Shown in pieces: positions 23,492 through 26,061 of a stretch of DNA of 26,061 bases; within the stretch, counting starts at the first letter, position 1, and every line of letters begins with the position of its first letter. The notes beneath the pieces are model-generated. The model did not search any database, was not told the DNA's origin, and worked only from the letters and a program-made list of their open reading frames with translations. The stretch comes from a virus, in the IMG/VR virus record IMGVR_UViG_3300025853_000558, positions 1 to 26,061 of that record; one strand, 5' to 3'. The translations under genes were made by a program, and so were the position numbers.

Positions 23492-24284
23492 CCCCATAAA
23501 ACTCCTCTGGCATTTTGTTACCTTTGGCTAGGTTTTCCTCTGCCGTAATGATTTGTAGATTCCAAGGTACGTTTAGGCCGCAGATTGTTTTACCCTTTAG
23601 TGGGTAGTAGTGGTCAACGTGGTATAAAACTCCATCCATATCACTTGACCTAGTTCTTTCTTCAAAGATGTAGGCCAGTTCCTCCATATCCACCCACCAA
23701 GGTGTCGCCCTGTTTAGTCCAGCCCTCCTCGCTACACTAAGCGCCTTGTGTCTCGCAGCGCCTTTTTTAGATTTTAGGTAGCGTTTTTTATTCTCCTTCG
23801 TCTTTTGTCTGTTTTGTTCCCTGTATTTGCGGTGATACCCAATAATTTTTTCTTGATTATCTTCAGCCCATTTCTTCTGCGTTTGCAAAATCTTTTCTTT
23901 GTTGTCTGGGTTTCGCCTGTATTCGTGACAATGAGATAGTCGTTTCTCACGTTGAGAACTGGTTTCTTTGCTTGTATAGTCTCGCGCGTACTCTCTCTCG
24001 CAATCAATACACATTGTATTTCTTGTTCTGCGTCCAGATGTGTGGCCTTTCGGGCAAGGCTTCCCGTCAAAGTACACATCTAAACCACTGTCTCTAGCAA
24101 CTTGCAGCGCACTAATTTCGCGTGGCTTCCTGACGTAAGATTTATTTTGCCTTTCTCTGTGGCAGGCCATGCACCTTTTGTTTGGAACGGTTCGTTCTGA
24201 TAGATGCCCATGCTTGCAGGGCTTGCCTGTAAAGTACCGTTTCAGCCCTTTCTCTTTTGCTTCTTGTCGTGTGATTATCTGCAT
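23442..24284 (-). CDS. Free-standing HNH endonuclease with two N-terminal zinc-finger repeats
   Basis: The product has 280 residues. Two units with the same spacing, Cys23-x3-His27-x10-Cys38-x2-Cys41 and Cys77-x3-His81-x10-Cys92-x2-Cys95, start 54 residues apart and likely bind zinc and DNA. A Lys/Arg-rich repetitive middle (about 120-190) has YRRNPDNKEKI and YREQNRQKTKENKKRY units. The HNH core is at 221-257: Y-H222-V-D224-H225, PWN242LQ and N251. AAAGGAGGG precedes the ATG. It overlaps the neighbour nuclease gene tail to tail by 50 bp. It resembles homing-type or stand-alone phage HNH enzymes. No intron is evident. Confidence 0.85.
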   Translation of the reverse strand: MQIITRQEAKEKGLKRYFTGKPCKHGHLSERTVPNKRCMACHRERQNKSYVRKPREISALQVARDSGLDVYFDGKPCPKGHTSGRRTRNTMCIDCEREYARDYTSKETSSQREKRLSHCHEYRRNPDNKEKILQTQKKWAEDNQEKIIGYHRKYREQNRQKTKENKKRYLKSKKGAARHKALSVARRAGLNRATPWWVDMEELAYIFEERTRSSDMDGVLYHVDHYYPLKGKTICGLNVPWNLQIITAEENLAKGNKMPEEFYGANHTMIPALTYTMSQS

Positions 24285-24321
24285 GTGAAACCCTCCTTTT
24301 CAATGCTTTATAAATTTGTGG

Positions 24322-24349
24322 TTGACAGGTTTTTGCTTCTTTGTATAAT
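24322..24349 (+). promoter_or_regulatory. Perfect sigma70 promoter, rightward
   Basis: TTGACA at 24322-24327 and TATAAT at 24344-24349 are both exact consensus hexamers with a 16-bp spacer. Transcription would start near 24356, just inside the CCGC-N4-GCGG palindrome. It points away from the HNH gene and into the repeat block, where no coding gene follows on the plus strand. Confidence 0.75.
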
Positions 24350-24362
24350 CCGCATTAGCGGT

Positions 24363-24467
24363 GTTAAGCATAACAAGTTAAGCATTACTTGTTGAGCCAA
24401 CCCAAGTACCTATTGCAAAAAGAAAAGGGTGCCAAACTTGTTAAGCATAACTTGTTAAGCATAGCAC
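24363..24467. repeat. 14-bp-period repeats with GTTAAGCAT core (iteron-like)
   Basis: GTTAAGCAT occurs exactly at 24363-24371, 24377-24385, 24440-24448 and 24454-24462. A degenerate copy, GTTGAGCCA, lies at 24391-24399. Within each of the two groups the copies start exactly 14 bp apart. The second group lies inside the loop of the terminator hairpin. Such arrays can bind regulators or replication initiators. Confidence 0.75.
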
Positions 24468-24485
24468 CCCAGCCCCTTTTTATTT
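24427..24485. terminator. Probable bidirectional rho-independent terminator
   Basis: GGGTGC (24427-24432) pairs with GCACCC (24464-24469) around a 31-nt loop; alternatively AAAAGGG (24423-24429) pairs with CCCTTTT (24474-24480). T-rich sequence follows on the plus strand (CTTTTTATTTATTTTT), and TTTTCTTTTT follows on the minus strand. It would end both the rightward RNA and the leftward operon from 24777. The long loop lowers certainty. Confidence 0.55.
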
Positions 24486-24777
24486 ATTTTTCCTCGTTTC
24501 TCTCCATCCAAAGCGCGTCCAATGCTTTGATAGACTTGCCAAGCATGGTTGGCATTCTTGTGCTGGGTTTGCCACCGCATACAAAGTCACCAAAGTCACT
24601 GCTTGCTGATACTGGCCCTCTACAAGTCCAGCCATATCTGTCACTTCTTATTATAAACTTCCATTCGCGCTTACCCTTATCATTGTCTTTGCCTTTCTCT
24701 CTCATGGCGTCCTTCATTGGGTAATCGTAAATGATTATGTCTGCATCTCTGATGCAAGAGTCTATGTTCATTCTCAT
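24484..24777 (-). CDS. Hypothetical protein, last gene of the upstream leftward operon
   Basis: The product has 97 residues. It begins MRMNIDSCIRDADIIIYDYP, with a hydrophobic strand-like IIIYDYP, then a Lys/Asp-rich stretch (MREKGKDNDKGKREWKF), then VCGGKPSTRMP and a C-terminal helix. AGAGGAG upstream supports 24777, with a second ATG two codons later. No family recognised. The stop runs into the terminator block. Confidence 0.55.
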   Translation of the reverse strand: MRMNIDSCIRDADIIIYDYPMKDAMREKGKDNDKGKREWKFIIRSDRYGWTCRGPVSASSDFGDFVCGGKPSTRMPTMLGKSIKALDALWMERNEEK

Positions 24778-24779
24778 TT

Positions 24780-24953
24780 CTATTTCTCCTCTAGTTCGAT
24801 TGTTTCCAAGGCCATTTCCAAGACCTTGGGTATGCTTGTCTCGCCTAGTTCATAGGCTTGTATTGTGCGGCGTGATAACCCTAGCTTTTCAGCAAATGCT
24901 TGCTGCGTGTAGCCAAGAAACTCGCGCCTTTCTCTAAGTTCTGATGGTATCAT
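24780..24953 (-). CDS. Small helix-turn-helix regulator, XRE family
   Basis: The start is chosen at 24953, where ATG overlaps the preceding stop (ATGA); upstream codons to 25004 lie inside the previous gene. The 57-residue product begins MIPSELRERREFLGYTQQAF. The sequence LGYTQQAFAEKLGLSRRTIQAYELGET is a textbook XRE helix-turn-helix, with a short C-terminal Leu/Glu helix. It is a second regulator besides the one at 22206. The 14-bp repeats about 0.3 kb away are candidate binding sites, which is only an inference. Confidence 0.8.
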   Translation of the reverse strand: MIPSELRERREFLGYTQQAFAEKLGLSRRTIQAYELGETSIPKVLEMALETIELEEK

Positions 24954-25153
24954 TTCTCTATCCAGCTTTTTTCTGATGAGTCTGTGATTGCAGCAATGCC
25001 CCATGAATCGAGGCTATCGCCGTGTATGTTTTGCAAGGCAAGGATTTGCTGCCTTGCCTCGTCTCTTGTTTCACAAAGCTGCCAGTCGTCTTTGTAGGTT
25101 GTCTGGTCTGCTATGTTGGTCGTGAATTTGATTCGATGAAATACTAGCTGCAT
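24950..25153 (-). CDS. Hypothetical protein of 67 residues
   Basis: AGAGGAG precedes the ATG at 25153; the frame is open upstream to 25195 within the preceding gene. The product begins MQLVFHRIKFTTN, has YKDDWQLCETRDEARQQILALQ in the middle, and ends with a short WIEK. It has a mixed alpha/beta look with no known motif. It sits between two accessory genes and overlaps the regulator start by 4 bp. Confidence 0.55.
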   Translation of the reverse strand: MQLVFHRIKFTTNIADQTTYKDDWQLCETRDEARQQILALQNIHGDSLDSWGIAAITDSSEKSWIEK

Positions 25154-25155
25154 TT

Positions 25156-25407
25156 CTATGACTCCTCTTTTGGAAATGCGTTGTGTATAGCCCAAAACGC
25201 TATCTGCAATGCGCGTGGCGTTTCTGGGTTGTATAGGTCATAGCTTTCTGACCATTCCTGTTCAAACTCTAGCAGCGCAGCCCTCGCTTTCTCTACTGCC
25301 TCTAGCTGGTCTTCTCTCATGTTAGCCATAGCTATGCGCCTGTCATGCTGCGCCTGTTCATATGGTTGCATGTTCTCATAGTTCTTTGGTCTACCTACTT
25401 TAGCCAT
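25156..25407 (-). CDS. Helical protein with a GRPK motif near the N-terminus
   Basis: The product has 83 residues. MAKVGRPKNYEN contains a GRP core as in AT-hooks, but a single one. The middle (about 32-52) is a Glu/Ala/Leu-rich helix (AVEKARAALLEFEQEW) and the end is hydrophobic and helical. GGAGGG with 7-bp spacing precedes the ATG at 25407. No family recognised. Confidence 0.6.
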   Translation of the reverse strand: MAKVGRPKNYENMQPYEQAQHDRRIAMANMREDQLEAVEKARAALLEFEQEWSESYDLYNPETPRALQIAFWAIHNAFPKEES

Positions 25408-25410
25408 TGT

Positions 25411-25578
25411 CTAGCCCTCCATCTCTATAGCTGATACTGTCTCGGCTGTTGTTATGATGCCGCCGGTCAATGCTGCCCATTCGCCTTCGGCGGTGCTTTG
25501 TGCAGACTCAAGGCTGTCTGCCTCCACAATTACAGTTCTTTCGACTGTGCCTATTACTGTGATTTGATATTGTGCCAT
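25411..25578 (-). CDS. Small protein, DpnD/PcfM-like in outline
   Basis: A frame of 55 residues begins MAQYQITVIGTVERTVIVEA and contains DSLESAQSTAEGEWAAL. A strand pair then a helix with the VEADSLESA element recalls the DpnD/PcfM-like family of small phage and conjugative element proteins; the match is only by eye. AGGAAGGG precedes the ATG at 25578. The last residues, IEMEG, come from the GGAGGG ribosome site of the next gene. It overlaps the gene before it by 25 bp. Confidence 0.6.
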   Translation of the reverse strand: MAQYQITVIGTVERTVIVEADSLESAQSTAEGEWAALTGGIITTAETVSAIEMEG

Positions 25579-25733
25579 TTTATGCCCTTCCTCTTTTCAA
25601 AGTTTATGTCTGATATGACTGTGTTCTCTGCAACGGCTATAGCTTCCGCAATATCTTCCCAGCCTTGCTTTGCTGCTGCATCGTAAAGCCTTGCCAATTC
25701 GTTTAATATTTCGTTTCTCTTTAACCTTGCCAT
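25554..25733 (-). CDS. Small helical protein of 59 residues
   Basis: The product begins MARLKRNEILNELARLYDAAA and includes KQGWEDIAEAIAVAENTVI, which could be a small helix-turn-helix (GWEDIAEAI as first helix, AENTVISDI as second). GGAGGG stands before ATG at 25733. It overlaps the next gene by 25 bp. A DNA-binding role is possible but weakly supported. Confidence 0.55.
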   Translation of the reverse strand: MARLKRNEILNELARLYDAAAKQGWEDIAEAIAVAENTVISDINFEKRKGIKWHNIKSQ

Positions 25734-25736
25734 GGT

Positions 25737-25982
25737 TTAGCCCTCCAAGTTAAAATGCTGTTTCTCTAATGCTATGGTCATTACATAGCCCCTAGCGTCC
25801 TTTAGCCCTACTTCATAGATAAATTCGCTATTTCTTTGCAAATCATCGTCAAGGCTTGCACATTGGTTTATCTCTGATGCTATGCCATTTGCCCAAAGGT
25901 CAAAGACTCGCGGGTTATAGTCCTGATTGGAGTCAATCCAATCTTGGATATGATATATGCCTTCTTTGTTTACTGATGCCAT
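25737..25982 (-). CDS. Hypothetical protein of 81 residues
   Basis: The ATG at 25982 follows GGAGGGTC; an upstream in-frame ATG at 25997 is part of that site. The product begins MASVNKEGIYHIQDWIDSNQ and is acidic in the middle (CASLDDDLQRNSEFIY). It ends LEKQHFNLEG, where the last codons again belong to a GGAGGG site. No motif recognised. Confidence 0.6.
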   Translation of the reverse strand: MASVNKEGIYHIQDWIDSNQDYNPRVFDLWANGIASEINQCASLDDDLQRNSEFIYEVGLKDARGYVMTIALEKQHFNLEG

Positions 25983-26061
25983 TGTTTGACCCTCCATAGG
26001 TTTAATAGCGATTTAAAGGCCACTGACAGCCCTTTAGCCGTCAATGGTATTGGTTGTTGCC
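25970..26061 (-). CDS. Possible end of a gene running in from beyond the window
   Basis: One minus-strand frame is open from the window edge to a TAA at 25970-25972, reading QQPIPLTAKGLSVAFKSLL and on to WRVKQWHQ. The other two frames stop within 40 bases of the edge. It would overlap the next gene by 13 bp, which is normal here. The short length makes this uncertain. Confidence 0.35.
   Translation of the reverse strand, partial: QQPIPLTAKGLSVAFKSLLNLWRVKQWHQ

Larger units (their letters stand above)
24285..24483. other. Non-coding block between the HNH gene and the next leftward gene
   Basis: This 199-bp stretch has no convincing gene. It contains a consensus plus-strand promoter (24322-24349), a CCGC-ATTA-GCGG palindrome (24350-24361), five 14-bp-spaced repeats (24363-24467) and a hairpin at 24427-24469. 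No ATG occurs on the plus strand between the promoter and the terminator. Confidence 0.7.
24356..24485 (+). ncRNA. Candidate small non-coding RNA
   Basis: An RNA of about 130 nt would run from the consensus promoter to the T-rich stretch at about 24477-24490. It carries the repeat units, a perfect 7-bp inverted repeat AACAAGT/ACTTGTT (24372-24378 and 24387-24393), and closing stems. No ATG is present. This is inference from promoter, repeats and terminator; no known RNA family is recognised. Confidence 0.4.

Noticed and set aside
24363-24467. CRISPR array
   Set aside because: The repeats are 9-14 bp with no unique spacers of 25-40 bp and no cas genes.
24389-24724. Plus-strand frame after the consensus promoter, starting at TTG
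   Set aside because: It has no ribosome site, begins inside the repeats, and mostly mirrors the minus-strand gene at 24484-24777.
24780-24830. tRNA-like T-loop GTTCGATT near 24797
   Set aside because: No acceptor stem, anticodon stem or CCA surrounds it, and it lies within the HTH regulator gene. I saw no tRNA in the window.

Overview
This window is part of the genome of a lytic-type podovirus with a T7-like virion, most likely from a marine bacterium. The virion genes run in the T7 order: capsid-associated protein, terminator, tail tube A and B, gp13-, gp14-, gp15- and gp16-like internal proteins, tail fibre, lysis genes. Several small genes match families I know mainly from uncultured marine phages and pelagi-, roseo- and cyanophages. 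Examples are the short one-helix membrane protein at 15588, the MEPIST-type protein at 15951, the lysine-rich mini-proteins, and the fibre text 'IQLGASQDLQIYHSG'. A GTA-type 3TM holin hints at an alphaproteobacterial host, but that is inference. Terminase, portal, DNA polymerase, RNA polymerase and integrase genes are not in the window.

Layout. (1) 1-18556, plus strand: the late block. It is tightly packed, with ATGA or TAATG overlaps at most junctions. The capsid-associated gene is closed by a strong hairpin terminator at 534-569. Then come a PD-(D/E)XK nuclease, the tail tube, the ejection proteins, two fibre-related proteins and a run of small membrane, lysis and lysine-rich proteins around an M15-type endolysin. 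(2) 18557-22138, minus strand: an early-type DNA metabolism operon. In order of transcription it holds a coiled-coil protein, a Cas4/RecB-like nuclease, three small proteins, an Erf/Rad52-like annealing protein, a small protein with an SSB-type acidic tail, a DUF6378-like protein, a zinc-knuckle protein and a stand-alone DnaA domain IV-like protein. Exonuclease, annealer and SSB-like protein together look like a phage homologous recombination module. (3) 22139-22205: a 67-bp divergent control region. (4) 22206-23491, plus strand: an HTH repressor-like protein, a DnaJ-type zinc protein, an adenine methyltransferase and a resolvase-like nuclease. (5) 23442-24284, minus strand: a free-standing HNH endonuclease. 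(6) 24285-24483: a non-coding block with a perfect sigma70 promoter, 14-bp repeats and a bidirectional terminator, possibly a small RNA or control/replication locus. (7) 24484-26061, minus strand: small accessory genes, one of them an HTH regulator, each with a strong GGAGG-type ribosome site.

The most interesting parts are the non-coding block at 24.3-24.5 kb, the divergent switch at 22.1-22.2 kb, the isolated DnaA C-terminal domain, and the recombination operon with its SSB-like tail. Five small genes (15588, 17546, 18413, 20893, 25411) and one of 59 residues (25554) are short but well supported by spacing and ribosome sites. All function calls rest on motif recognition by eye and gene order; no database search was run.
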